Origin: DATARH01 sp035309005
GTDB lineage: Bacteria > Pseudomonadota > Alphaproteobacteria > ATCC43930 > CGMCC-115725
Reading direction: 5' to 3'
DNA length: 64,000 nt
Assembly (NCBI GenBank): GCA_035309005.1
Contig: DATGFP010000034.1
Span: 26,559-90,558, forward strand
The translations under genes and the position numbers were made by a program. Of the stretch, positions 45,124-53,106 are shown one piece after another (within the stretch, counting starts at the first letter, position 1; the number at the start of each line of letters is the position of its first letter). The notes beneath the pieces were generated by a model. The model saw only the letters and a list, made by a program, of their open reading frames with translations, was not told where the DNA came from and made no database searches.

Positions 45124-47346
45124 TCAGAGAGCGGCGAGGGCGGCGTTCAGCGTCGCACTCGGCCGCATCGCGGCCGATGTCTTCGCCGGGTCGGGCAGAT
45201 AATAACCGCCGGTATCTACGGGCTTACCCTGCGCGGCGATCAGCTCGGCGTTGATCTTGGCCTCGTTGGCCGCCAGCGCCGCCGCCAGCGGTTTGAAGCG
45301 GGCCGCCAGCGCCGGGCTTTTGGTTTGCGCGGCCAGCGCCTGCGCCCAATACAGCGCCAGGTAGAAGTGGGTGCCACGATTATCCAGTTCGCCGACCCGG
45401 CGCGCCGGCGAGCGGTTGTACTCGAGGATCTTGCCGTTGGCCTCGTCGAGCGTCTCGGCGAGAACCTGCACGTCCTTGTTCCCGCTGGTCTGCGCCAGAT
45501 GTTCCAGCGACGCGCCAAGCGCCAGGAACTCGCCCAGCGAGTCCCAGCGCAGATAGCCTTCGTGTTGGAACTGCTCGACGTGCCTCGGCGCCGAACCGCC
45601 CGCCCCGGTCTCGAACAGCCCGCCGCCCGCCAAGAGCGGAACGATCGACAGCATCTTGGCCGACGTGCCCAGCTCCATGATCGGGAAAAGATCGGTCAGG
45701 TAATCGCGCAGCACATTGCCGGTGACGGAGATCGTGTCGAGCCCCTTGCGGATGCGATCGAGCGAGAACTTGATGGCCTCGACCGGCGCCATGATGCGAA
45801 TGTCGAGACCCGTGGTGTCCTCGTTCTTCAGGTAGGTCTCGACCTTGGCGATCAACTGCGCGTCGTGCGCGCGTTTGGCGTCGAGCCAGAAGACCGCCGG
45901 GGTGTTGGTCAGGCGCGCGCGGCGCACGCCAAGCTTGACCCAGTCGCGGATCGGCGCGTCCTTGACCTGGCACATCCGGAAGATGTCGCCGGTCTCAACC
46001 GGCTCCGACAGCAGAACCGTGCCGTCATCGGCGACGACGCGCACCGTTCCGCCGGTGGCGACCTCGAACGTCTTGTCGTGCGAGCCGTATTCCTCGGCCT
46101 GCTGCGCCATCAACCCGACGTTCGGCACCGAGCCCATCGTCTTCGGGTCGAAGGCGCCATGCGCCTTGCAGTCCTCGATGACGGCCTCGAACAGCGGCGC
46201 GTAGCAACGATCGGGGATCGCGGCGATCACGTCGTGCAGCTTGCCGTCGGCGCCCCACATGCGCCCGGATTCGCGGATCATCGCCGGCATCGATGCATCG
46301 ATGATCACGTCGCTCGGCACGTGCAGACCGGTAATTCCCCGGTCGGAATTGACCATGGCGAGGCCCGGCCGCTTCGCGTATTCGGCCTCGATATCGGCCT
46401 TGATCGCCGCCTTTTCCGCCTCCGGCAGCGTCTCGATCCGGGTCAGCATGTCCGCGACGCCGTTGTCGGGATCGACGCCGAGGCGCGTCAGCGTGGCGCC
46501 ATGCTTCTCGAACACATCGGCGAAGAACACCGAAACGCAATGACCGAAGATGATCGGATCGGAGATCTTCATCATCGTCGTCTTGACCTGCAGCGAAAGT
46601 AGGACGCCGTCCTTCTTCGCGGCGTCGATCTGCGCGGCGAAGAAGGCGCGCAACGCCTTGCGGTTCATCACCGCCGCGTCGATGATCTCGCCCTCTTGAA
46701 GCGGCGTCTTCGCCTTCAGCACCGTGACCGCGCCGTCGCCACCAACCAGTTCGATACGGGCATTGGTCGGCGCCGCGATCGTCGTCGCGTGCTCTGAACC
46801 GTAGAAATCGCCGCCCGGCATGTGCGCCACGCGGGTTTTCGACTCCTTCGTCCAGGCGCCCATCTTGTGCGGATTGTTGCGCGCGTACTGCTTCACGGCG
46901 CCAGCGGCGCGGCGGTCGGAATTGCCCTCGCGCAACACCGGATTGACGGCGCTGCCGAGCACCTTGCCGTAGCGGGCGCGGATGTCCTTGTCCGCCGGCG
47001 TCGCGTCGCTGTCCGGATAGTCCGGCACGTCGTAACCCTTCGTCTGCAACTCCTTGATCGCTGCCTTCAGCTGCGGGATCGAGGCGGAGATGTTGGGCAA
47101 TTTGATGATGTTGGCCTCGGGACGCAGTGTAAGTTGGCCAAGTTCGGCGAGCTCGTCGTTGATCTTTTGCGCCGGCGTCAGTTTGTCGGGGAAGTTGGCG
47201 AGGATGCGGCCGGACAGCGAAATGTCCTTCAGCTTCATCTTCACGCCGGCCGCCCCGACAAAGGCTTCGACGATCGGCAGCAGGGAAAACGTCGCAAGCG
47301 CCGGTGCTTCGTCAACTTTGGTCCAAACGATTTCGAGATCTGACAT
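45124..47346 (-). CDS. icd: NADP-dependent isocitrate dehydrogenase, monomeric type
   Basis: A 740-aa enzyme of the citric acid cycle that converts isocitrate to 2-oxoglutarate with NADPH. The size and sequence (IVWTKVDEAPALATFSLLPI at the start; GSEHATTIAAPTNARIEL; GLHVPSDVIIDASMPAMIRE; LGTSAKMLSIVPLLAGGGLF) are those of monomeric IDH, unrelated in sequence order to the shorter homodimeric form. The ATG is preceded by GGAGGTGCAAGCA. The downstream side carries a family 1 element. Confidence 0.97.
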   Translation of the reverse strand: MSDLEIVWTKVDEAPALATFSLLPIVEAFVGAAGVKMKLKDISLSGRILANFPDKLTPAQKINDELAELGQLTLRPEANIIKLPNISASIPQLKAAIKELQTKGYDVPDYPDSDATPADKDIRARYGKVLGSAVNPVLREGNSDRRAAGAVKQYARNNPHKMGAWTKESKTRVAHMPGGDFYGSEHATTIAAPTNARIELVGGDGAVTVLKAKTPLQEGEIIDAAVMNRKALRAFFAAQIDAAKKDGVLLSLQVKTTMMKISDPIIFGHCVSVFFADVFEKHGATLTRLGVDPDNGVADMLTRIETLPEAEKAAIKADIEAEYAKRPGLAMVNSDRGITGLHVPSDVIIDASMPAMIRESGRMWGADGKLHDVIAAIPDRCYAPLFEAVIEDCKAHGAFDPKTMGSVPNVGLMAQQAEEYGSHDKTFEVATGGTVRVVADDGTVLLSEPVETGDIFRMCQVKDAPIRDWVKLGVRRARLTNTPAVFWLDAKRAHDAQLIAKVETYLKNEDTTGLDIRIMAPVEAIKFSLDRIRKGLDTISVTGNVLRDYLTDLFPIMELGTSAKMLSIVPLLAGGGLFETGAGGSAPRHVEQFQHEGYLRWDSLGEFLALGASLEHLAQTSGNKDVQVLAETLDEANGKILEYNRSPARRVGELDNRGTHFYLALYWAQALAAQTKSPALAARFKPLAAALAANEAKINAELIAAQGKPVDTGGYYLPDPAKTSAAMRPSATLNAALAAL

Positions 47347-47794
47347 TGCTTGCACCTCCGCGCGCCGGCCGGCTGCCGCCGGGGCGCGACCATAATCGGC
47401 GCGCTGCGCCGAGGCAAGCAAGGGGCAAGCCCGGCATAACGGAGCCGCGCCAGCCCCGGCGTAGCCTCCCGCATTAACCATAGAGGGCGGTTATGAACAG
47501 CCCGGCGCGGGCCTTTGCCCAGGGCGGGAATGTCGGTTTTATGACAGATGATTTACTTGCTGTTTACAAAACGATACAGGCGGCCAGGCTAAGATCGTTT
47601 GTTGCCAATGACATACGAGGGTACGCGGGCGCGCGGGGGCGGCCCGCCTGGGTTTTGCCGCAATGCCGGAGCCCGGCCGCGGCCCGGCGGTTTTCCACAG
47701 AGTTCTCCAGAGTCGCCGCCGGATGCCCGTCAACCTTCGGTTTCGCTGCGGATTATCGAGAAGCCTCAGATCGTTGCCGGACGGGTCGCGCCGC
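47347..47794. other. Gene-free region between icd and the LOG gene
   Basis: About 450 bases with no coding frame I can support. An AT-rich patch at about 47535-47580 and a single TTTTCCACA sequence near 47692 (one mismatch to a DnaA box) are the only distinctive parts. The first part is likely the icd promoter and leader; the right part is the end of the LOG gene on the opposite side. A lone DnaA-box-like site is not evidence for an origin. Confidence 0.5.
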
Positions 47795-48346
47795 TCATGG
47801 GCCCGGCGTCAGCGCCGCCATCAGCTGCGCGACGCTGTCGACGACGACCAGCAATCGCGGCACCAGCGGCGGCGAAAAACCGGCGGCGACCAGATGATCG
47901 AAGAGCTGCCGCAACGGTTGCCAATAACCCGCGACGTCGACCAGGAATATCGGCTTGTCGTGGAGGCCCAGGTGCCGCCAGGTGAGGATCTCGAAGGTCT
48001 CGTCCAGCGTGCCGATGCCGCCCGGCAGCACCGCAAAGGCGTCCGCGCGCTCGGCCATCACCTGCTTGCGCTCGTGCATGCTGGCGGTGATCACCAGTTC
48101 GCTGGCGCCTTCGTGCGCGAGTTCGGCGTCGCGCAGCCTCGCCGGGATGATGCCGACGACCCTGCCGCCCGCCGCCAGCGCCGCGTCGGCGGCGATCCCC
48201 ATCAACCCGACCCGGCCGCCGCCATAAACCAGCTCGATGCCGGCGGCGGCAAAGGACTGGCCGAGCTCGCGCGCGGCCTCGCGGTAGCGCGGGTCGACCG
48301 CGCCGGCCGAGCCGCAATAGAGGCATACTCGCTTGACCTGAAGCAC
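47795..48346 (-). CDS. LOG family protein (cytokinin riboside 5'-monophosphate phosphoribohydrolase-like)
   Basis: A 183-aa Rossmann-fold enzyme. The diagnostic motif PGGIGTLDETFE is intact, and it starts VLQVKRVCLYCGSAG as LOG/YvdD-like proteins do. In bacteria these enzymes remove ribose phosphate from purine nucleotides; cytokinin production is not implied. Start GTG 48346 is preferred over upstream open frame that would overlap the LysM gene promoter. It is divergent from the LysM protein gene. Confidence 0.9.
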   Translation of the reverse strand: MLQVKRVCLYCGSAGAVDPRYREAARELGQSFAAAGIELVYGGGRVGLMGIAADAALAAGGRVVGIIPARLRDAELAHEGASELVITASMHERKQVMAERADAFAVLPGGIGTLDETFEILTWRHLGLHDKPIFLVDVAGYWQPLRQLFDHLVAAGFSPPLVPRLLVVVDSVAQLMAALTPGP

Positions 48347-48435
48347 GGCGCCTCGCTGCCTGTCCGGGAGCGGCTCCCTCTTCCTCCGATCCGCCGGCGA
48401 TTGCAAGGTGCGCCCTGCCGCCATAGACTCCGCTG

Positions 48436-49455
48436 GTGAGTACGCAATCGGTGCGGCGCATCGTTTGGCTCGGATCGGGCGCGGCGGCATTGCTGATCGT
48501 CGCGGCAGCGGTGATCGGCCTGCGCGGCACCGCGCCCCCCGGCAACAGCGCGTCAGCGCCGCCCTCCCCGCCGCCGGCGGTCGCGGCGGCGCAACCGCCG
48601 AAGCCGGCCGCGGCGCCGGCCGCGCCGGTCAAGCCGAGCTTCGATGTCGTCACGGTCGACCCCAAGGGCCAGGCGGTGATCGCCGGCCGCTCGGCCCCGG
48701 GCGACGGGGTCCGCATCCTCGACCGCGACAAACCGCTCGGCGAGGTGACGGCCGACGCGCGCGGCGAGTGGGTGCTGGTGCCCGAGGCGGCGATCCCGCC
48801 GGGCAATCGCCAGCTCAGCCTCGAAGCGACCGGCGCGAATGGCGACGGCCCGCCCCGCCGCTCGGACGACGTCGTCGCGCTGTCGGTGCTGCGGCCGGGC
48901 ACCTCCGCCGGCAGTTCGTCGGCGCTGGCGGTGCTGCTGCCGGGCGACGCCAACCAGCCGGCCCGCGTGCTGCAGGAGCCGGGCTGGGCGGCCAGCGTCG
49001 GCAAGCTGTTGTCGGTCGATACCGCGAGCTACGGCGGCGAACATCGGCTGGCGCTGTCGGGCCACGCGGCGCCCGGGGCGCAGCTCAGGGTCTACGCCGG
49101 CGACCGGCTGCTCGGCACGACCCGGGCCGATGCCGCCGGACGCTGGTCGCTGGCGGCGCCGCAGCCGGTGGCCGAGGGCGGCCTCGAATTGTGGGTCGAT
49201 CAGCTCGCCGCCGACGGCAGCCTCGAAAGCCGCATCGGCGTGCCGTTCGCGCCGCCGACCGCGGTTTCCCTGGCGAAAGGCGGCAGCTATGTCGTGCGGC
49301 AGGGCAACAGCCTGTGGGTCATCGCCCGCCAGCTTTACGGCGAGGGCACCCGCTATACCGCGATCTATTCCGCCAATCGCGGGCAGATCCAAAACCCCAA
49401 CCTGATCTTCCCCGGCCAGCAATTCACCATGCCAAAATCGGTGGTGTCCAACTGA
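48436..49455 (+). CDS. LysM domain envelope protein
   Basis: A 339-aa protein with an N-terminal membrane anchor or signal (RIVWLGSGAAALLIVAAAVI), a Pro/Ala-rich linker, two or three beta-rich repeats of about 80 residues (DPKGQAVIAGRSAPGDGVRI; ALSGHAAPGAQLRVYAGDRL), and a C-terminal LysM module (YVVRQGNSLWVIARQLYG ... NPNLIFPGQQFTMP). It is likely a peptidoglycan-associated periplasmic protein. The first GTG is the start. The amidohydrolase gene follows 15 bases later. Confidence 0.88.
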   Translation: MSTQSVRRIVWLGSGAAALLIVAAAVIGLRGTAPPGNSASAPPSPPPAVAAAQPPKPAAAPAAPVKPSFDVVTVDPKGQAVIAGRSAPGDGVRILDRDKPLGEVTADARGEWVLVPEAAIPPGNRQLSLEATGANGDGPPRRSDDVVALSVLRPGTSAGSSSALAVLLPGDANQPARVLQEPGWAASVGKLLSVDTASYGGEHRLALSGHAAPGAQLRVYAGDRLLGTTRADAAGRWSLAAPQPVAEGGLELWVDQLAADGSLESRIGVPFAPPTAVSLAKGGSYVVRQGNSLWVIARQLYGEGTRYTAIYSANRGQIQNPNLIFPGQQFTMPKSVVSN

Positions 49456-49469
49456 GGTTGAGGCGGGTT

Positions 49470-50705
49470 ATGCCTGCAATCATTCTGGCCAATTGCGCAA
49501 TCCTCGACGGCACGCGGGCCGAACGCCGCGAGGGCCATCATGTGCTGGTCGAGGAGGGCCGCATCCGCGAGGTGTCGGACCGGCCGCTCAAAAGCGCCGC
49601 GGCCGAGACGCTCGACCTGAAGGGCCGCACCGTGATGCCCGGGCTCATTGACGCGCATGTTCATGTGATGGCGGTCGACCTCGCGCTGGCGCGGCTCGGC
49701 GACGAGCCGCTGACGCTGGTGACGCTGCGCGCCGGGCGGGTGCTCGAGGGCATGCTCCAGCGCGGCTTCACCACGGTGCGCGACGCCGGCGGCGCCGATG
49801 GCGGCCTCGCCGACGCGGTCGCGCAGGGTTTTGTGCCGGGGCCGCGCATCTTTCCCTCCGGCCAGGCGCTGAGCCAGACCGGCGGCCACGGCGACGCGCG
49901 GCCGCGCACCCGTTCGGTCACGAGCTGCGCGTGCTGCGAATATGGCGCCGGTCTCGCGCGCATCGCCGACGGCGTCGACGAATGCCGCCGCGCCGCCCGC
50001 GACGAACTGCGCAAGGGCGCCACCCAGCTCAAGATCATGGCCTCGGGCGGCGTCGCCTCGCCCTACGACCCGGTGTGGAACCTGCAATACAGCGACGAGG
50101 AGATGCGCGCGATCGTCGCCGAGGCGCGGGGCTGGCACACCTACGTGATGGCGCACGCCTATACCTCGGAGGCGATCGGCCGCGCGCTCGATAACGGGGT
50201 GCGCTCGATCGAGCACGCCAATTTGATCGACCGCGCCACCGCCGAGCGGCTGGCCGGGGCCGGCGGCTTCGCGGTGCCGACGCTCGTTACCTACGACACG
50301 CTGCACCGCTTCGGCCGCGAGCTCGGCTTTCCCGAAGTGAGCCTGGAGAAGCTCGCCGATGTGCGCGAGGCCGGCTTGCGCTCGCTCGAGATCCTCGCCG
50401 CCGCCGGGGTGCCGATCGGCTACGGCACCGACCTTTTGGGCCCGATGCACCGCTACCAGACGCGCGAATTCGTGATCCGCCGCGAGGCGATGGCGCCATT
50501 CGACATCATCCGTTCGGTGACGACGATCAACGCCGCGCTACTGAACCGCGAGAGCGAATTGGGGGTCGTCGCGCCCGGCGCCCGCGCCGATCTGATCGCG
50601 CTCGACGGCGACCCGCTGGCCGACATTTCGCTGCTCGACGGCGAGGGCGGCCACCTCGCGATGATCGTCAAGGATGGCGCGCTTTATAAGCGCCCCGATG
50701 CTTGA
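49470..50705 (+). CDS. Amidohydrolase (imidazolonepropionase/prolidase-like, two-metal type)
   Basis: A 411-aa TIM-barrel metallohydrolase. Metal ligands are visible in order: HVH in LIDAHVHVM, a Lys in QLKIMASGG that is usually carboxylated, His in YVMAHAYT, His in RSIEHANLI and Asp in GYGTDLLG. Close relatives act on dipeptides or N-acylated amino acids; the substrate is unknown. ATG 49470 follows GGCGGG. It ends 50 bases before the mazE-like gene. Confidence 0.88.
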   Translation: MPAIILANCAILDGTRAERREGHHVLVEEGRIREVSDRPLKSAAAETLDLKGRTVMPGLIDAHVHVMAVDLALARLGDEPLTLVTLRAGRVLEGMLQRGFTTVRDAGGADGGLADAVAQGFVPGPRIFPSGQALSQTGGHGDARPRTRSVTSCACCEYGAGLARIADGVDECRRAARDELRKGATQLKIMASGGVASPYDPVWNLQYSDEEMRAIVAEARGWHTYVMAHAYTSEAIGRALDNGVRSIEHANLIDRATAERLAGAGGFAVPTLVTYDTLHRFGRELGFPEVSLEKLADVREAGLRSLEILAAAGVPIGYGTDLLGPMHRYQTREFVIRREAMAPFDIIRSVTTINAALLNRESELGVVAPGARADLIALDGDPLADISLLDGEGGHLAMIVKDGALYKRPDA

Positions 50706-50722
50706 AGGTTGCCTCCTCGGTC

Positions 50723-50740
50723 GTTACAACAATGTAGTAC
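50723..50740. promoter_or_regulatory. Possible operator upstream of mazE
   Basis: GTTAC...GTAGTAC forms an imperfect inverted repeat 15 bases before the mazE ATG. MazE-type antitoxins bind such sites to repress their own operon, so this is a reasonable candidate, but I base it only on position and partial symmetry. Confidence 0.3.
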
Positions 50741-50755
50741 GCCAGGAGACGAACG

Positions 50756-51010
50756 ATGCGGGCGGCGGTGCGCAAGCTGGGCAATTCATCGGGAGTTATC
50801 ATCCCGAGAGCGCTCCTTGAGGAGGCCGGGGTCGCGATAGGCGACGCGGTTGAGCTGACGCTTGAAGGGGGGCGCATCGTGCTGGCGCCGCTGCAGCGTC
50901 CGGCGCGCGCCGGATGGGCGGCGGCGTCGAGAGACCTCGCCGGATCGGGCGACGACGCCCTGGTGTGGCCCGAGTTCGGCAACGCCGCAGACAACGCGCT
51001 CGAGTGGTGA
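50756..51010 (+). CDS. AbrB/MazE-type antitoxin, now without a full toxin
   Basis: An 84-aa protein with an N-terminal AbrB-like swapped-hairpin DNA-binding domain (RKLGNSSGVIIPRALLEEAG) and an acidic C-terminal tail that would bind toxin (DDALVWPEFGNAADNAL). AGGAGA lies nine bases before the ATG. Its stop overlaps a GTG start of the truncated toxin frame by four bases (GTGA), the usual arrangement of mazEF operons. The toxin is broken, so the antitoxin is orphaned here. Confidence 0.88.
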   Translation: MRAAVRKLGNSSGVIIPRALLEEAGVAIGDAVELTLEGGRIVLAPLQRPARAGWAAASRDLAGSGDDALVWPEFGNAADNALEW

Positions 51011-51062
51011 GGTTGTCGGTGGCGCGCGGCGAGATATGGCTCGCCGCGCTCTTTCTCACCAT
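51007..51062 (+). pseudogene. MazF/PemK toxin remnant (first codons only)
   Basis: The frame starting at GTG 51007 reads VRLSVARGEIWLAALF, where ARGEIWL is the hallmark N-terminus of MazF/PemK endoribonuclease toxins. It then runs into the left arm of the GIY-YIG-bearing repeat unit at 51063, after which nothing resembles a toxin. No 3' fragment of mazF is found beyond the right arm; the HisD paralogue starts there. So the toxin was cut by an insertion followed by loss of its 3' end, or the insertion replaced it. Confidence 0.75.
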
Positions 51063-51442
51063 GTCACACCGGCGAAGGCCGGTGCCTATACCGCCGCGCT
51101 CTCGCCTGCTGGACTTTCCGCGATTGCGGCATGCAGATCGATCCAATAACGATTGTCGTGCTCGATCAGGTTGATCTTCCAATCCCGCTTCCACTGCTTG
51201 ATCTGCTTCTCGCGCTGGATCGCAGTTTCAGCGCTTTGGTGCGCCTCGTACCAGACAAGCCGATCAACACCGTGACGCGCGGTGAAGCCGCCAAAGGCTT
51301 TGGTTTTGTGCTGCCACATCCGCGCCACAAGATCGGACGTCACGCCGACATAAAGCGTTCCATGCGGCTTGCTGGCGAGGAGGTAGACGTAGAACATCGA
51401 ACCTATGGCCTGCATGGGTCCCGGCCTGCGCCGGGATGACGG
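51063..51442. mobile_element. 380-bp inverted-repeat unit carrying a GIY-YIG nuclease gene
   Basis: The left arm (51063-51090) starts GTCACACCGGCGAAGG and the right arm (51414-51442) ends CCGGGATGACGG; read from their own ends, both follow the pattern GTCAYnCCGGCGnAGGCCGG followed by a CCYAT sequence. The arms match those of the four gene-less family 1 units in this window, but here they enclose a complete GIY-YIG gene. I infer that this is the long form of that repeat family. No target-site duplication is evident. Confidence 0.6.
51086..51397 (-). CDS. GIY-YIG nuclease domain protein
   Basis: A 103-aa single-domain protein. It starts MFYVYLLASKPHGTLYVGVT, where the GIY and YIG elements appear as YVYLL and LYVGVT, then has the conserved Arg in LVARMWQHK and the Glu of AIQREKQIKQWKR. 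The length is like YhbQ/UPF0213 proteins. The last codons lie inside the left repeat arm, and the start is 17 bases from the right arm, so the gene is contained by the inverted repeats. The function of this family is not known to me. Confidence 0.85.
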   Translation of the reverse strand: MFYVYLLASKPHGTLYVGVTSDLVARMWQHKTKAFGGFTARHGVDRLVWYEAHQSAETAIQREKQIKQWKRDWKINLIEHDNRYWIDLHAAIAESPAGESAAV

Positions 51443-51448
51443 AAGGGG

Positions 51449-52741
51449 TTACTCCGCCGCGTTCTTCCTGCCGTAGCGGCGGACCCGCAAATCGGCCTGT
51501 TCCTTGTGGCCCCAGAAGCGCTCGATCGCGCACAGCCGGCTGCAATATTCGCCGATCATCGCGCTGGCTTCGGCGGTGCGCACCTCCTGGTAGGTGCAGG
51601 TTTTGAGGAATTTTCCCACCCACAGGCCCCCGGTATAGCGCGCCGCCCCCTTGGTCGGCAGGGTGTGGTTGGTGCCGATCACCTTGTCGCCGTAGGAAAC
51701 ATTGGTCTCGGGGCCGAGGAAGAGGGCGCCGTAATTCTTGAGGCGCGCCAGCCACCAGCGCGGCTCGCGACACAGGATTTCGACATGCTCGGCGGCGATG
51801 CGGTCGGCCTCCCGCGCCATCTCCTCGTCGTCGGCGCACAGGATGATTTCGCCATAGTCGCGCCACGCCACGCCGGCGACATCGGCGGTCTGCAGCACGT
51901 GCAGTTGCCGCGCGACCTCGTGCACCACCTCGTGCGCCAGCTTTTCCGACGTGGTCAGCAGGATCGCCGGCGAAGTCGGGCCGTGCTCGGCCTGGCCCAA
52001 GAGGTCGGTCGCGCACATCTCGGAATCGGCCGTCTCGTCGGCGATGACCAGCACCTCGGTCGGCCCGGCGAAGAGGTCGATGCCGACGCGCCCGTAAAGC
52101 TGGCGCTTCGCCTCGGCGACATAGGCATTGCCGGGGCCGACCAGCATGTCGACGGGCGCGAACGTCTCGGTGCCGAGCGCCATCGCCGCCACCGCCTGGA
52201 CGCCGCCGAGGACAAAAATTTCGTCGGCGCCGCCCAGATGCATCGCGGCGATCGTCTCGGGGTGCGGCCCGCCCTGGTTGGGCGGCGTGCAGGCCGCGAT
52301 ATGGCCGACCCCGGCAACTTTCGCGGTGACGATCGACATGTGCGCGGACGCGACCATCGGATAGCGCCCGCCCGGCACGTAGCACCCGACGCTGCCGACC
52401 GGGATGTGGCGATGCCCGAGGACCACCCCCGGCAGCGTCTCGACCTCGACATCCTGCAGCGCCGCGCGCTGGACAAATGCGAAATTGCGGATCTGCGCCT
52501 GCGCGAACTCGATGTCGGCGATCGCCCGCGGCGACACCTGCGCGACCAGCGCGGCGATCTCGCGCTCGCTGAGCCGAAAGCTCTCGGGCGACCATTTGTC
52601 GAATTTCTCCGACAATTCGCGCACCGCCCGATCGCCGCGCGCCTTGATTTCGGCGATGATCCCTTCGACCGTGGCGCGCACCTTGGCGTCCGCCTCTTCC
52701 TGCTGGCCCGCCAGCGCGGCCGTCTTGATGTGTCGCGGCAT
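51449..52741 (-). CDS. Histidinol dehydrogenase family protein (HisD paralogue)
   Basis: A 430-aa protein with a HisD fold (GCYVPGGRYPMVASAHMS; GGADEIFVLGGVQAVAAMAL; DLFAGPTEVLVIADETAD; GPTSPAILLTT). The HisD-type metal and catalytic residues EH and H are visible as QAEHGPTS and AAEHVEI. A segment near the C-terminus reads NHTLPTKGAARYTGGLWV, unlike the LPTGGxARFxSGL usual in biosynthetic HisD, and more like paralogues such as HpsN (sulfopropanediol 3-dehydrogenase). There are no other his genes nearby. So a dehydrogenase of some other alcohol is likely. CGAGGAGGAACC precedes the ATG. Confidence 0.85.
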   Translation of the reverse strand: MPRHIKTAALAGQQEEADAKVRATVEGIIAEIKARGDRAVRELSEKFDKWSPESFRLSEREIAALVAQVSPRAIADIEFAQAQIRNFAFVQRAALQDVEVETLPGVVLGHRHIPVGSVGCYVPGGRYPMVASAHMSIVTAKVAGVGHIAACTPPNQGGPHPETIAAMHLGGADEIFVLGGVQAVAAMALGTETFAPVDMLVGPGNAYVAEAKRQLYGRVGIDLFAGPTEVLVIADETADSEMCATDLLGQAEHGPTSPAILLTTSEKLAHEVVHEVARQLHVLQTADVAGVAWRDYGEIILCADDEEMAREADRIAAEHVEILCREPRWWLARLKNYGALFLGPETNVSYGDKVIGTNHTLPTKGAARYTGGLWVGKFLKTCTYQEVRTAEASAMIGEYCSRLCAIERFWGHKEQADLRVRRYGRKNAAE

Positions 52742-53106
52742 CGGTTCCTCCTCGAAAGCATTTCTTGGCTGCTTCTACAGCGGATTTACAGCCAGCTCCG
52801 GCTCCGCCACTTGCCGCTCCCGCCGAAACTCAGCAGGGAGCGTGCACGCCCGGTGACTACGCCGGCAACCGACCATACGACAGAATTTTGGCGATTTTAC
52901 GAGCGAAGGTGAGCCCCACTCTCGATTGGCCGCAGTTGCCCCCACGAGGGCCATTACCGACGCCATCGCGAAGCGGACGTAGGCCGGAAAAGCGCGGCGC
53001 ATTTCGCCAATTTCCGTGATTGACCCGCTGGCACGTTGTTTGAATTACCCGTTTCGGCGCCCCCCGGCCGTGGTAAAGTGCTCTCAGTTCAAGTCGAGCG
53101 AACGGC
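52742..53106. other. Gene-free region between the HisD paralogue and the SIR2 gene
   Basis: About 365 bases with no coding frame I can support. GC content falls from left to right, marking the junction between core sequence and the foreign SIR2 gene. The left 20 bases hold the HisD ribosome site; the right 100 bases probably hold the SIR2 promoter. I see no tRNA or att-like repeat. Confidence 0.5.
53020..53048 (+). promoter_or_regulatory. Possible sigma-70 type promoter for the SIR2 gene
   Basis: TTGACC at 53020 and AATTAC at 53043 with a 17-base gap. The -35 matches five of six consensus bases, the -10 only three. It lies about 60 bases before the ATG. Weak evidence, recorded because the region is otherwise empty. 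Confidence 0.3.

Noticed and set aside
45325..46602. A 425-codon plus-strand frame opposite icd
   Set aside because: Shadow of a conserved housekeeping gene; no ribosome site and no recognisable motif.
47692..47701. A possible replication origin at a TTTTCCACA site
   Set aside because: Only one imperfect DnaA box, with no cluster of boxes and none of the genes usual near alphaproteobacterial origins.
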